Shown here: in pieces, positions 43,996-53,054 of the stretch
How positions within the stretch are numbered: position 1 is the stretch's first letter
How the letters are laid out: each line of letters starts with the position of its first letter
Origin: Seohaeicola saemankumensis
Lineage (GTDB): Bacteria; Pseudomonadota; Alphaproteobacteria; Rhodobacterales; Rhodobacteraceae
Assembly: GCF_020171285.1 (NCBI RefSeq)
Contig: NZ_JAIUZI010000001.1
Location: 310,001 to 374,000, forward strand
DNA length: 64,000 nt
Reading direction: 5' to 3'
Made by a program: the position numbers and the translations under genes
The notes under the pieces: generated by a model
Seen by the model: the letters and a program-made list of their open reading frames with translations, nothing else
The model's database searches: none
What the model was told of the DNA's origin: nothing

Positions 43996-45504
43996 TCAGC
44001 GGGTGAGGATCAGGGTCTGGTTGGCGTCGTGGTCCGTCCAGTCCGAGGCGGTGCCGTCGGGCCAGATCACCCGCAGGCGGATCCGGGCGGCCGGGCCCAG
44101 CCCGAAATGTTCGGGGCCGGCGCTGCCGCCGGCGTGGCCGCCGCCGACGGTGATCTCGCGGATGCGGGTCAGGGCGCCGTCGTCGATCTCGATCCAGCCG
44201 CCGACGGCGCGGGTGTTGATGCCAGTCTGGCGCGGCTCCACCGCGATCCAGCTGCCGCTGTCCGGTGTCACGTTGCGCCAGATCTGCAGCGGCGCGCGGC
44301 GGTTCACCACGGCAAGGTCGAGCCGCCCGTCGCCGTCGAAATCCGCCAGCACCGCGCCCCGGCCCCGGTGCGGGCTGGCGACGCCGGCGCGCGCGCCCGC
44401 CTCGGCATAGCGGCCGTCGGGTCGTGCGATCAGCAGGTTGTTGGGGTCGTCCATGGCGCTGCCCGGCATCTGTTCGACATTGCCCTTGGCGATAAAGATA
44501 TCGTCCCGCCCGTCGTTCTGGACATCGCCAAAGGCCACGTGCCAGCCGGTCGAGGGCCGCCCGTCGCCGCCCGCATAGGGCCGGTGCGCGGTGGTGCCCA
44601 GATCATAGGGCACATCGGCATAGCTGGGGCGGGTCGGGTCGGTGCGCCGCTGCAGCCGCTGATCGCCCATCGAGGAGAGCATCACCTCGGTCCGCCCGTC
44701 GCCGTCCAGGTCGCGGGCGGCGATGCCCATGCCCCAGAGCTTGTGGCTCTGCCAGCCGTCGTCCGGCCCGAAGAGGCGCGGCGGGTCCTCCATCGCCCAC
44801 ATCTGTTCCTCGCCGCCGTCCACATAGTAGTGCCGGTCGTTGCTGAGCCTGAGATCGGCGCGGCCCCGGCGGCCCCAGTCACTGAACAGCATCGACAGCG
44901 GGCAGTATCCCGGTTCCAGCGGTGTTGGCGGGCCATAACCGCCCGCTTCGGGCCGGTAGAGATGGTTGACATCGCAGGCGCGGAACGGGCCATCGGGGTC
45001 GGCGCGGTCGACGTAGTTGCCAAAAGCCAGCGTCGGCAGGGTCCGGCCGGTCTCCCAGGTGGCGGAAAACGCGGTGCTCCAGTGATCTGCGCTGCTGAAC
45101 CCGAGGTCCGCGAAGGGGGCAAAACGGCAGTCCGGCCCGCCCCGCAGCAGCCGGTTTTCCCCGACCCGCAGCACCGCCAGGTCGAGGTAACCGTCGCTGT
45201 CGATGTCCAGCGGGTAGGCGCCGGTGACCCCGTTCAGCGCCAGGGCAGGGGGCGTGGCCGCCTCGAACCGGACCGCGCCGTCGCCCGAGCGGTTGCGCAG
45301 CAGCTGCGCCGGGTTGGCTCCGCCGGCGGCGTAGAGTTCGGGCAGCCCGTCACCGTCGCAGTCGAAGCTGGCCAGACCGCCGCCGACGAAATGCTCCCAT
45401 CCGCCGGCGTAGCTGTGTTCGGGCGCCTCGACGGGCACAAACAGCGGCCCGGCGGCGGCCGGGGCGGCGATCATCAGCACCAGCGCGCCAAGTTCAGGCC
45501 GCAT
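43996..45504 (-). CDS. Exported CRTAC1-type FG-GAP/VCBS repeat protein
   Basis: From the ATG at 45504 (MRPELGALVLMIAAPAAAGP) the protein has 502 residues with a signal peptide cleaved near residue 18. Repeated FG-GAP blades carry calcium-loop motifs: FDCDGDGLPE, LDIDSDGYLD, RDLDGDGRTE, and FDGDGRLDLA. The C-terminus resembles the ASPIC/UnbV domain (GPEHFGLGPAARIRLRVIWPDGT). A seven-blade propeller acting as a surface or periplasmic binding protein is expected. The start overlaps the ROK gene stop by 11 bp, suggesting cotranscription from the ROK promoter. It converges on the diheme peroxidase gene. Substrate and partner are unknown. Confidence 0.82.
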   Translation of the reverse strand: MRPELGALVLMIAAPAAAGPLFVPVEAPEHSYAGGWEHFVGGGLASFDCDGDGLPELYAAGGANPAQLLRNRSGDGAVRFEAATPPALALNGVTGAYPLDIDSDGYLDLAVLRVGENRLLRGGPDCRFAPFADLGFSSADHWSTAFSATWETGRTLPTLAFGNYVDRADPDGPFRACDVNHLYRPEAGGYGPPTPLEPGYCPLSMLFSDWGRRGRADLRLSNDRHYYVDGGEEQMWAMEDPPRLFGPDDGWQSHKLWGMGIAARDLDGDGRTEVMLSSMGDQRLQRRTDPTRPSYADVPYDLGTTAHRPYAGGDGRPSTGWHVAFGDVQNDGRDDIFIAKGNVEQMPGSAMDDPNNLLIARPDGRYAEAGARAGVASPHRGRGAVLADFDGDGRLDLAVVNRRAPLQIWRNVTPDSGSWIAVEPRQTGINTRAVGGWIEIDDGALTRIREITVGGGHAGGSAGPEHFGLGPAARIRLRVIWPDGTASDWTDHDANQTLILTR

Positions 45505-46696
45505 GGTCGCCCATCTCCGCCAGGGCCAGGTCCGACACCTGGTCCAGCGCATAGGCCGCCGCGCCGCGCGCCCACATCAGGTCGCCCCACTTGTGGATCA
45601 CCACCTCGGGCGGTGGCTTGTCGACCTGTACGATGCTGGTGCGGATCGCGCCCAGCACGGTGTCGGCATAAAGGTGGTCGAACTGCATCTGTTCCCCGGC
45701 CAGGATGATCAGCGCGGGGTCAAAGATATTGACGAGGTTGGCCAGACCCATGGCGAACATCCGCCCGGCGCGGTCGACGATGCTCTTGGCCGCCGGTTCG
45801 CCCGACCGGGCCGCCTTGAGCAGCGCCTCCAGCCGTTTTGCGGGTTCGGCGGTGGGGTCGGCGCCGGGTACGATCGCCGCCTCGCGCAACAGCGCGTAAT
45901 CGGCGACATAAGCCTCGAGGCAGCCGCGCTGGCCGCACCGGCACAGCGCCCCGTCCAGATGCACCTTGGTATGGCCGAACTCGGCGCCGCAGCCCCGGCT
46001 GCCGCGATAAAGCTCACCGCCCAGCACCAGCCCCATGCCGACGCCGGATTCGATGGTGATGACGATGAAATCGGACTGCGACTGGCCCAGCCCGAACAGC
46101 CGCTCGGCCTCGGCCACAAGGTTGGCGTCGTTGTCGACAAAGGCGGGGCGGCCCAGTTCGGCGGCCAGCACCGCGCCGAACTGCACGTTGCGGTCGGTCA
46201 GCGACGGCGACCAGTGCACGAACCCGTCGCCCGCCTCCACCAGCCCGGCGATGCCGACGCCGACGCCGGAAACCTCCTCGACCGAGCGCCCGGCGGTCTC
46301 TGCCAGACGCGCCACCGCCGTGCGGATCGCCTCCGCCATCTGCTGCGGCGACAGCACCGGCGCCGGCAGATCGGTTTCCAGCGTCGCCAGCTGGCTGCCC
46401 TCGAAATCGAGCAGCACCAGCGACAGCCGGTGCTGCGAGATCTTGACCCCGGCCACCAGCCGCGCGGCGCCGCGAATCTTCAGGTCCACCCGCGGCCGCC
46501 CGCGCCGGGCGTCGCCGCCATCGGCGCGCGGCACCTCCTCGATCAGCCCGCTCTGCAGCAGCTCGGCGGTGATCGTGGTGACGGTGGCCCGGCTGATGCC
46601 GGTCTTGTCCGCCAGCTCGATCCGCGGGATGCGGCCCGACAGGCGGATCTGCTGCAATAATGCGCGACGCCCGTATTCTCTTTGCAATACAGCCAT
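45494..46696 (-). CDS. ROK-family repressor, probable xylose regulator
   Basis: From the ATG at 46696, preceded by GGGAGG, the protein has 400 residues. The N-terminal winged HTH reads LLQQIRLSGRIPRIELADKTGISRATVTTITAELLQSG. The ROK sugar-binding domain follows, with GVGVGIAGLV, FVDNDANLVAEAERLFG, GCGAEFGHTKVH and the zinc-binding CRCGQRGCLEAYV. Length and architecture match XylR/NagC/Mlc-type regulators. It is divergent from xylFHG, with a perfect inverted repeat in the 263-bp gap, and a related site precedes xylB. The inducer is therefore probably D-xylose, which is inference from context. Confidence 0.9.
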   Translation of the reverse strand: MAVLQREYGRRALLQQIRLSGRIPRIELADKTGISRATVTTITAELLQSGLIEEVPRADGGDARRGRPRVDLKIRGAARLVAGVKISQHRLSLVLLDFEGSQLATLETDLPAPVLSPQQMAEAIRTAVARLAETAGRSVEEVSGVGVGIAGLVEAGDGFVHWSPSLTDRNVQFGAVLAAELGRPAFVDNDANLVAEAERLFGLGQSQSDFIVITIESGVGMGLVLGGELYRGSRGCGAEFGHTKVHLDGALCRCGQRGCLEAYVADYALLREAAIVPGADPTAEPAKRLEALLKAARSGEPAAKSIVDRAGRMFAMGLANLVNIFDPALIILAGEQMQFDHLYADTVLGAIRTSIVQVDKPPPEVVIHKWGDLMWARGAAAYALDQVSDLALAEMGDHAA

Positions 46697-46784
46697 TTGC
46701 GGCAAACCTCCCAAGTGCCAGCCTAGGGCGCGCGCGACCGGATTGTCCAGCCCGGCGCTGCGCCCTGGCCGACCCCGCGTAGGG

Positions 46785-46799
46785 TGGGTTTTCAACCCA
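46785..46799. repeat. Small hairpin in the ROK-xylF gap
   Basis: TGGGTT-TTC-AACCCA forms a perfect 6-bp stem. It belongs to a string, GTAGGGTGGGTTTTCAACCC, that I recall as a common bacterial intergenic repeat. Its function is unknown. Confidence 0.4.
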
Positions 46800-46863
46800 A
46801 CGCCCGCACGCCCTTCCGCACCTCGCCCCTATGGCCGTGCAGGAATTTTCACAGCCTAGACGA

Positions 46864-46886
46864 TTTAATTTGATTTTCAAATTAAA
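46864..46886. promoter_or_regulatory. Perfect inverted repeat, putative ROK (XylR-like) operator
   Basis: Left arm TTTAATTTGA (46864-46873), centre TTT, right arm TCAAATTAAA (46877-46886): ten perfect base pairs. It lies between the divergent ROK and xylF genes, 74 bp before xylF. The A/T-rich form with an inner GA/TC step resembles Mlc/NagC-type operators. Confidence 0.75.
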
Positions 46887-46959
46887 ATGCAGCACCATCG
46901 AGTCACCACCTCCGCCGGTTCAAAAGAATGCGGGGGCGGCAACAGTTTTGGAGGAGACT

Positions 46960-47988
46960 ATGAAATTCATCGCAACCGCGACGGCGGTCATCGCCGGCGC
47001 CATGATCGGCACCGCCGCCATCGCCGACGATCTGGTGATCGGCGTCAGCTGGTCGAACTTCCAGGAAGAGCGCTGGAAAACCGACGAAGCCGCGATCAAG
47101 GCGGCGCTCGACGCCCATGGCGCCAGCTATATCTCGGCTGACGCGCAAAGCTCGTCGGCGAAACAGCTCTCGGATGTCGAAAGCCTGATCGCCCAGGGCG
47201 CCGACGCGCTGATCATCCTGGCGCAGGATTCCCAGGCCATCGGCCCCGCCGTGCAGGCCGCCGCAGACGAAGGCATCCCGGTCGTGGGCTATGACCGGCT
47301 GATCGAGGATCCGCGCGCCTTCTACCTGACCTTCGACAATGTCGAGGTCGGCCGCATGCAGGCCCGCGCCGTGTTCGAAGCCGCGCCCAAGGGCCGCTAT
47401 GTCATGATCAAGGGCTCGCCCACCGATCCCAACGCCGACTTCCTGCGCGGCGGTCAGCAAGAGGTGCTGCAGGCCGCGATTGACGCGGGCGACATCGAAA
47501 TCGTCGGCGAGGCCTATACCGACGGCTGGCTGCCCGCCAACGCGCAGCGCAACATGGAACAGATCCTGACCGCCACCGACAACGGTGTCGATGCGGTTGT
47601 CGCCTCCAACGACGGCACCGCCGGCGGCGTGGTCGCGGCGCTGACCGCCCAGGGCATGGAAGGTATCCCGGTCTCGGGTCAGGACGGCGATCATGCCGCG
47701 CTGAACCGCGTCGCCAAGGGCACCCAGACCGTCAGCGTCTGGAAAGACGCCCGCGACCTGGGCAAGGCGGCAGGCCAGATCGCCGTGTCGATGGCCAAGG
47801 GCACCAAGATGAACGCCATCGGCGGCGCTCAGGACTGGACCTCGCCCGGCGGCACCAAGATGAACGCCATGTTCCTCGCCCCGGTCCCGATCACCCGCGA
47901 CAACCTGACCGCCGTGGTCGATGCCCAGTGGATCACCAAGGACGCGCTGTGTCAGGGCGTGACCAACGGCCCGGCTCCCTGCAACTGA
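46960..47988 (+). CDS. xylF: D-xylose ABC transporter, substrate-binding protein
   Basis: The 342-residue periplasmic protein has a signal peptide (residues 1-22, ending TAAIADD). The mature part is a type I periplasmic sugar-binding fold: LVIGVSWSNFQEERWKTDEAAIKAAL, ISADAQSSSAKQLSDVESLIAQGADALIILAQD, GYDRLIEDPRAFYLTFDNVEVG and VVASNDGTAGGVVAAL. These are hallmark XylF segments. The ATG at 46960 follows GGAGGAG. A strong hairpin after the stop separates it from xylH and probably raises the dose of binding protein over permease. Confidence 0.95.
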   Translation: MKFIATATAVIAGAMIGTAAIADDLVIGVSWSNFQEERWKTDEAAIKAALDAHGASYISADAQSSSAKQLSDVESLIAQGADALIILAQDSQAIGPAVQAAADEGIPVVGYDRLIEDPRAFYLTFDNVEVGRMQARAVFEAAPKGRYVMIKGSPTDPNADFLRGGQQEVLQAAIDAGDIEIVGEAYTDGWLPANAQRNMEQILTATDNGVDAVVASNDGTAGGVVAALTAQGMEGIPVSGQDGDHAALNRVAKGTQTVSVWKDARDLGKAAGQIAVSMAKGTKMNAIGGAQDWTSPGGTKMNAMFLAPVPITRDNLTAVVDAQWITKDALCQGVTNGPAPCN

Positions 47989-48012
47989 TCGACTGACACC
48001 ACTCGCAGGCCC

Positions 48013-48048
48013 GCCCCATCCCGGTTCCTTCCCTTGCCGGGGTGGGGC
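48013..48048 (+). promoter_or_regulatory. Intercistronic stabilising hairpin between xylF and xylH
   Basis: The arms 48013-48024 and 48037-48048 pair over 12 bp with one G-U pair, loop of 12 bases, with no T-tract. Such stems after binding-protein genes protect the upstream message and reduce read-through into the permease gene. Confidence 0.7.
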
Positions 48049-48071
48049 ACAGGGGCCGCGCAGGACATGAC

Positions 48072-49397
48072 ATGACCCAGACAGATACAGATACGTCTCC
48101 GACCGCCGCGTCGGTCCCAACGTCGATCCCGGCCCGCCGCCGCAACCTGGTGCAGATGCTGGAACTGGACCTGCGGCTGCTCGGCATGGTCGCCGCCTTT
48201 GCGGTCCTTTGCATCGGCTTCGACCTGCTCACCGGCGGTCGCTTCCTGACCCCGCGCAACATCTTCAACCTCACGATCCAGACCGTCTCCGTCGCCATCA
48301 TGGCCTGCGGCATGGTCTTCGTGATCGTGACCCGCAACATCGACCTGTCGGTCGGCGCGCTGCTGGCCACCTGTTCGGCGGTCATGGCGATGACCCAGAC
48401 CCGCATCCTGCCCGAAACCCTGGGGCTCGGCCTCGGTCACCCGCTGATCCCGTGGATCACCATCCTCGCCGGTCTGCTGGTCGGCACGCTGATCGGCGCG
48501 TTCCAGGGCTATCTTGTCGGTTACCTGACGATCCCCGCCTTCATCGTGACGCTGGGCGGCTTCCTCGTCTGGCGCAACGTCGCCTGGTACATGACCAGCG
48601 GCCAGACCATCGGCCCGCTGGATCAGACCTTTGTCAAATTCGGCGGCATCAGCGGCACCCTCGGTGTCACCGGATCGTGGATCGTCGGCGTGCTGGCGCT
48701 GGCCGCCGCGCTCTACGGTCTCTGGGGCGCCCGGCGCAACAAGATCAAACATGGCTTCACCGTCAAACCGCTCTGGGCCGAGGCGGCGCTGGCCGGTCTG
48801 ATCGCCGTCGCCATTCTGGGCTTTGTCGCGGTGCTGAACGCCTATGAAATTCCCACCCGCCGTCTCGAACGCATGTTCGAAGCACGCGGCGAGGTGATGC
48901 CCGAGGGCTTTACCCAGGGCTACGGCATCCCGATCTCGGTGCTGGTGCTGATCTTCATCGCCGTGGCGATGACGGTGCTGGCCCGGCGCACCCGGCTCGG
49001 GCGCTACATCTTCGCCACCGGCGGCAACCCGGATGCGGCGGAACTCAGCGGCATCAACACCCGGCTGCTGACGGTCAAGATCTTTGCCCTGATGGGCGCG
49101 CTCTGCGCGATCTCCGCCGTGGTCGCCTCGGCGCGTCTGGCCAATCACTCGAACGACATCGGCACGCTGGACGAATTGCGCGTGATCGCGGCGGCCGTCA
49201 TCGGCGGCACCGCGCTGGCCGGCGGGGCGGGCACCATCCACGGCGCCATTCTCGGCGCGCTGATCATGCAGTCGCTGCAATCGGGCATGGCCATGGTCGG
49301 CGTCGATGCGCCGCTGCAGAACATCGTCGTCGGCGCGGTGCTGGTGCTGGCGGTGCTGATCGACATTCTCTACCGCAAACGGACCGGAGAGGCGTGA
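48072..49397 (+). CDS. xylH: D-xylose ABC transporter, permease
   Basis: The 441-residue inner-membrane protein has about 10-12 helices and the BPD_transp_2 pattern. Segments include [38 protein letters not shown], the TM run [22 protein letters not shown], and the C-terminal [20 protein letters not shown] followed by [18 protein letters not shown]. These are XylH traits. The ATG at 48072 is preferred to an upstream in-frame codon because of context. The ATPase gene follows with a small leader frame between. Confidence 0.95.
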   Translation: MTQTDTDTSPTAASVPTSIPARRRNLVQMLELDLRLLGMVAAFAVLCIGFDLLTGGRFLTPRNIFNLTIQTVSVAIMACGMVFVIVTRNIDLSVGALLATCSAVMAMTQTRILPETLGLGLGHPLIPWITILAGLLVGTLIGAFQGYLVGYLTIPAFIVTLGGFLVWRNVAWYMTSGQTIGPLDQTFVKFGGISGTLGVTGSWIVGVLALAAALYGLWGARRNKIKHGFTVKPLWAEAALAGLIAVAILGFVAVLNAYEIPTRRLERMFEARGEVMPEGFTQGYGIPISVLVLIFIAVAMTVLARRTRLGRYIFATGGNPDAAELSGINTRLLTVKIFALMGALCAISAVVASARLANHSNDIGTLDELRVIAAAVIGGTALAGGAGTIHGAILGALIMQSLQSGMAMVGVDAPLQNIVVGAVLVLAVLIDILYRKRTGEA

Positions 49398-49399
49398 AA

Positions 49400-49435
49400 A
49401 TGGTTTGTACAAAACGGAAAGAGGGGGCGAAATGA
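49400..49435 (+). CDS. 11-codon mini-frame overlapping the xylG start (speculative)
   Basis: An ATG at 49400 opens the frame [11 protein letters not shown], whose TGA overlaps the xylG ATG (ATGA). Its codons ACA-AAA-CGG recur as the third to fifth codons after the xylG start: a 12-bp direct repeat, GTACAAAACGGA, lies at 49407-49418 and 49439-49450. It may be a translational-coupling leader, or the remains of a small duplication of the initiation region. No function can be assigned. Confidence 0.3.
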   Translation: MVCTKRKEGAK

Positions 49436-50217
49436 CCGGTACAAAACGGACAAAAGCCGACACGCCGCTGGTCGAGATGCGCGACATGTGCATTTCCTTT
49501 GGCGGGGTCCACGCGGTCGATCACGTCAGCGTCGACCTCCACGCGGGCGAGGTCGTGGGCCTTCTGGGCCACAACGGCGCCGGTAAATCGACCCTGATCA
49601 AGATGCTGTCGGGCGCCTACAAGGCGGACTCGGGCGAGATCCGGATCAATGGCGAACGGGTCGAAATCCACAACCCCCGCGACGCCCGCCGTCACAATAT
49701 TGAGACAATTTATCAGACACTTGCGCTGGCTGATAACCTCGATGCGGCGTCCAATCTCTTCCTGGGGCGCGAGCTGGTGACGCCCTTTGGTCTGGTCGAC
49801 GAGGACGCGATGGAGGCCGAGACCCGCAAGATCATGGCGCGGCTCAATCCGAACTTCGCCAAATTCTCGGAACCGGTCTCGGCGCTGTCGGGCGGGCAGC
49901 GCCAATCGGTCGCCATCGCCCGCGCCGTCTACTTCAACGCACGCATCCTCATCATGGACGAACCCACCGCCGCGCTGGGTCCGCACGAGACTCAGATGGT
50001 GTCGGAACTGATCACCCAGCTCAAGTCCGAAGGCATCGGTATCTTCTTGATAAGTCACGATATTCACGACGTGATGGAGCTCTGCGACCGGGCCAGCGTG
50101 ATGAAGAATGGCAAGCTGGTGGGCACCGTCGATGTCGATGATGTGACCGATGACGACCTGCTCGGCATGATCATTCTGGGCAAACAGCCGGGCCAGGCTT
50201 CGGCGACGGAAGGCTGA
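49432..50217 (+). CDS. xylG: D-xylose ABC transporter, single-domain ATPase
   Basis: The 261-residue protein has one ABC domain: Walker [10 protein letters not shown] (residues 46-54), Q-loop region [14 protein letters not shown], signature [16 protein letters not shown], Walker [13 protein letters not shown] and switch FLISHDIHD. The enteric XylG has two fused ABC domains (about 510 residues); here a homodimer must form. Such half-size XylG is normal for alphaproteobacteria. The ATG at 49432 follows GAGGGGGCGAA. It is read directly into the glucokinase gene 3 bp downstream. Confidence 0.95.
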   Translation: MTGTKRTKADTPLVEMRDMCISFGGVHAVDHVSVDLHAGEVVGLLGHNGAGKSTLIKMLSGAYKADSGEIRINGERVEIHNPRDARRHNIETIYQTLALADNLDAASNLFLGRELVTPFGLVDEDAMEAETRKIMARLNPNFAKFSEPVSALSGGQRQSVAIARAVYFNARILIMDEPTAALGPHETQMVSELITQLKSEGIGIFLISHDIHDVMELCDRASVMKNGKLVGTVDVDDVTDDDLLGMIILGKQPGQASATEG

Positions 50218-50220
50218 CGC

Positions 50221-51207
50221 ATGGCGGGGCAAGCGGCAGTGACAAACGCGCCCGAGACCGGCAAAACCGCCTGTCTGGTGGCCGATGTCGGCGGCACCAA
50301 CACCCGGCTCGCGGTCTGGGACGGCGCGCATCTGCAGCGCCAGACCCGCATCGCCAACGATGCGCATGCCAGTTTCAACGACCTGCTGCGCGCCTACCTC
50401 GCGGCGCGGCCCGGGGGGCGGCTGACCGCCTGCTGCATTGCCATCGCCGGGCCGGTCACCGGCGGGCGGGCGGAACTGACGAACCGCAATTGGGTCGTGG
50501 AACCCATTGAAGTTGCAGATGTTTTGTCGCTGCCATCAGGCGATGACGTGCGGCTGACCAATGATCTGGTGGCCCAGGGTTATGCCCTGTCGGTGCTGGG
50601 CGGTGACCAGCTCAGGCACCTGCGCGGCAGGGCGGCGACGGGCGGGCAACAGCTTGTGGTTGGCATGGGCACCGGCTTCAACGTCTGTCTCGTGCGTGAC
50701 AGCGCGGCGGGCCCGGTGGTGTTCGAGGCAGAACTGGGCCACGCCAGCCTGCCCGACCGCGTCGCCCGCGTCCTGCGCGACGTGCTGGGCGACAAGGCCG
50801 GTGCGATCACCACCAACGAGGACATCTTCTCGGGCCGGGGCCTGTCGCGCCTCTACGGGCTGCTCACCGGCTGGGGCGACCGCCCCGGCGAGGCGATCCT
50901 GGCGGACTACGACCCGGCCCGGCCGTCGGCCGAGACCCGCACCGTGGATCTGGTGGCGCGGCTGATGGGGCTGTTGGCGCGGGAACTGGTCTATTACTAC
51001 CTGCCGATGGGCGGCATCTACTTTGCCGGCAGCGTCGCGCGCGGGGTGCTAAGTACTTCTGCCAGCGCGGTTTTCCTGCAATCCTTCACGCGTCCGGGGC
51101 GGTTCCTCGAACAGGTGGAACAGGTGCCGGTCAGGGTCATCTCGGACGATGGCGCGGCGCTGCTCGGTGCTGCTCGGATCGCGGGCAATCAACGCCCTAC
51201 CGCATAG
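50221..51207 (+). CDS. glk: Glucokinase (Glk type, not ROK)
   Basis: The 328-residue enzyme phosphorylates glucose with ATP. The Glk motifs are LVADVGGTNTRLAVWD, the substrate segment IAIAGPVTGGRAELTNRNW, LTNDLVAQGYAL with the catalytic Asp, VVGMGTGFNVCLV, and the E-rich VFEAELGHASLP. It starts 3 bp after xylG, so glucose and xylose use are wired into the same transcript. The last 19 bp overlap the convergent gamma-glutamyltransferase gene. Confidence 0.92.
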   Translation: MAGQAAVTNAPETGKTACLVADVGGTNTRLAVWDGAHLQRQTRIANDAHASFNDLLRAYLAARPGGRLTACCIAIAGPVTGGRAELTNRNWVVEPIEVADVLSLPSGDDVRLTNDLVAQGYALSVLGGDQLRHLRGRAATGGQQLVVGMGTGFNVCLVRDSAAGPVVFEAELGHASLPDRVARVLRDVLGDKAGAITTNEDIFSGRGLSRLYGLLTGWGDRPGEAILADYDPARPSAETRTVDLVARLMGLLARELVYYYLPMGGIYFAGSVARGVLSTSASAVFLQSFTRPGRFLEQVEQVPVRVISDDGAALLGAARIAGNQRPTA

Positions 51208-52970
51208 GCCTGCATCAGCCGCGGCGTGGCGGCCGCGCGCAACAGGCCGTCCGGATCCCGCTGGGCAGCGGTCAGCCGCCCGACCGACCAGTCCGGCGCA
51301 ACCTCGACCCGGTGCCCGCGCGCCCGCAGCGCCTCGATGACATCCGGGCCAAGCCGGGGTTCCACCATCAGGTGACCGGGCCGGGTGACGCGCGGATAGA
51401 ACGACCCCTGGAAATGGCTGGTGTGAAACAGCGGCGCGTCGATCGCCTGCTGCAGGTTCATCTGCCCCTGCATCAGCCGCAGCAGGTAGATCAGCTGCCA
51501 CTGGTCCTGCTGATCGCCGCCGGGTGTACCAAAGGCCAGCAGGCTGCCGTCGGGCCGCCGCGCCATGCCCGGCGTCAGCGTGGTGCGGGGCCGGTGCCCG
51601 GGCGCGAGCGAACTGGGCAACCCCTCGTCCAGCCAGAACATTTGCGCCCTGCTGTTCAGCGGCATCCCCAGTCCGGGGATCACCGGAGACGACTGCAGCC
51701 AGCCGCCCGAGGGCGTCGCCGAGACCGCGTTGCCCCAGCGGTCGATCACGTCCAGATGCACGGTGTCGCCGCGCCTGTCGGTCAGATGCGCCATGGTCGG
51801 TTCGCCCGCGCCCGCTCCGGCGGATTCGGGGGTGCGCGCGGCCCGCTGCAGGGCGGCCCGCACCTGATGGTCAAACCCCTCGATCCGGCCCGGCCGCTGG
51901 TCGAGACTGGCCGTCGCCCCGATCAGCGCGCGGCGGCTGTCGGCATAGGCGGGCGACAGCAGCCGCTCCATCGGAATGGCGCTGTGATCGGGGTCGCCGT
52001 AATAGGCTTCGCGATCGGCAAAGGCGAGCTTCATCGCCTCGGTCACGCGGTGAACGCCACCGTCGCTGGCCAGGTCCGGCAGCTCGGGGCTGTCCAGCAG
52101 CCGCAGCGTCTGCAGCAGCGCGGGGCCCTGGGTCCAGGGGCCGCATTTCCAGATCCGCCAGCCGCGCATGTCGATGCTCAGCGGGGCTTCGTAGGTGGCC
52201 TGCCACCCGGCCATGTCCTGGGTCGTCAGCACGCCCTTGCGCCGCTCGCCCGCGGCGTCCATCACGCAGGCGTCGCGCAGGTAACGGTCGATGGTTTCGG
52301 CGATGAACCCGCGATAGAACGCGCCGCGCGCCGCCTCGATCCGCGCCTCGCGGGTTCCGCCAGCGGCCGCCTCTCGCAGCAGGCGATCCCATGTGTCGGC
52401 CAGATCGGGGTTGCAGAACAGGGCGCCGGGGGCAGGGGGCGCGCCGCCGGGCAACCAGGTCGCAAAGGAGGTGGGCCATTCGCTGCGAAAGAAGTCGGCC
52501 AGCGCGGCAATGGCCCCGGTGACCCGGGGCAGGACAGGGTGGCCGTGGCGGGCATAATGGATCGCCGGTTCCAGAACCTCGCGCAGCTCCATCGTGCCGT
52601 GATCCCGCAGCATCAGCATCCAGCCATCGAAGGCGCCTGGGATCACCGTGGCCAGCAGGCCGGATCCGGGAATCATCTCCAGCCCCTGATCATGGTAATG
52701 GGCGATGGTTGCGCCCGCCGGCGCGCTGCCCTGGCCGCAGATGACCGTCGGCGTCTCGGCCCCCGCCGGGCGGATCAGCGCCGGCATGTCGCCCAGGGGG
52801 CCGTTCAGATGCGGCTCCACCACCTGCAGGGTGAACCCCATCGCCACGGCGGCGTCGAAGGCGTTGCCGCCCTGTTCCAGCATCCGCATCCCGACCGCCG
52901 AGGCGATCCAATGCGTCGATGTGGCCACCCCGAAGGTGCCGGTGATTTCCGGGCGAGTGGTAAAGGACAC
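51189..52970 (-). CDS. Gamma-glutamyltransferase family protein
   Basis: The 593-residue Ntn-hydrolase begins without an obvious signal peptide: FGVATSTHWIASAVGMRMLEQGGNAFDAAVAMGFTLQVVEPH. The nucleophile region reads GDTVHLDVIDRWGNAVSATPSGG; family enzymes cut themselves at a Thr just before such a segment, and here a Thr sits in GDTVHLDV. PSGG is followed by LGMPLNSR and the GTPGGDQQDQWQLIYLL segment. Known members hydrolyse gamma-glutamyl amides or cephalosporins/acylases. The lack of a leader suggests a cytoplasmic catabolic variant. It stands alone on the minus strand. Confidence 0.85.
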   Translation of the reverse strand: MSFTTRPEITGTFGVATSTHWIASAVGMRMLEQGGNAFDAAVAMGFTLQVVEPHLNGPLGDMPALIRPAGAETPTVICGQGSAPAGATIAHYHDQGLEMIPGSGLLATVIPGAFDGWMLMLRDHGTMELREVLEPAIHYARHGHPVLPRVTGAIAALADFFRSEWPTSFATWLPGGAPPAPGALFCNPDLADTWDRLLREAAAGGTREARIEAARGAFYRGFIAETIDRYLRDACVMDAAGERRKGVLTTQDMAGWQATYEAPLSIDMRGWRIWKCGPWTQGPALLQTLRLLDSPELPDLASDGGVHRVTEAMKLAFADREAYYGDPDHSAIPMERLLSPAYADSRRALIGATASLDQRPGRIEGFDHQVRAALQRAARTPESAGAGAGEPTMAHLTDRRGDTVHLDVIDRWGNAVSATPSGGWLQSSPVIPGLGMPLNSRAQMFWLDEGLPSSLAPGHRPRTTLTPGMARRPDGSLLAFGTPGGDQQDQWQLIYLLRLMQGQMNLQQAIDAPLFHTSHFQGSFYPRVTRPGHLMVEPRLGPDVIEALRARGHRVEVAPDWSVGRLTAAQRDPDGLLRAAATPRLMQAYAVGR

Positions 52971-53029
52971 GCCGCGCCTCCCTGATCGTTGTCAGGGCGC
53001 ATCATGGGGACTTCGTCTGCGGCTGCCTA

Positions 53030-53046
53030 CCCCGAATGTTCCGGGG
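53030..53046 (-). terminator. Weak hairpin after tamB
   Basis: CCCCG and CGGGG arms pair over 5 bp with a 7-base loop, 9 bp after the tamB stop. There is no T-run, so this is a weak terminator candidate. Confidence 0.3.
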
Positions 53047-53054
53047 TCGCCGCT

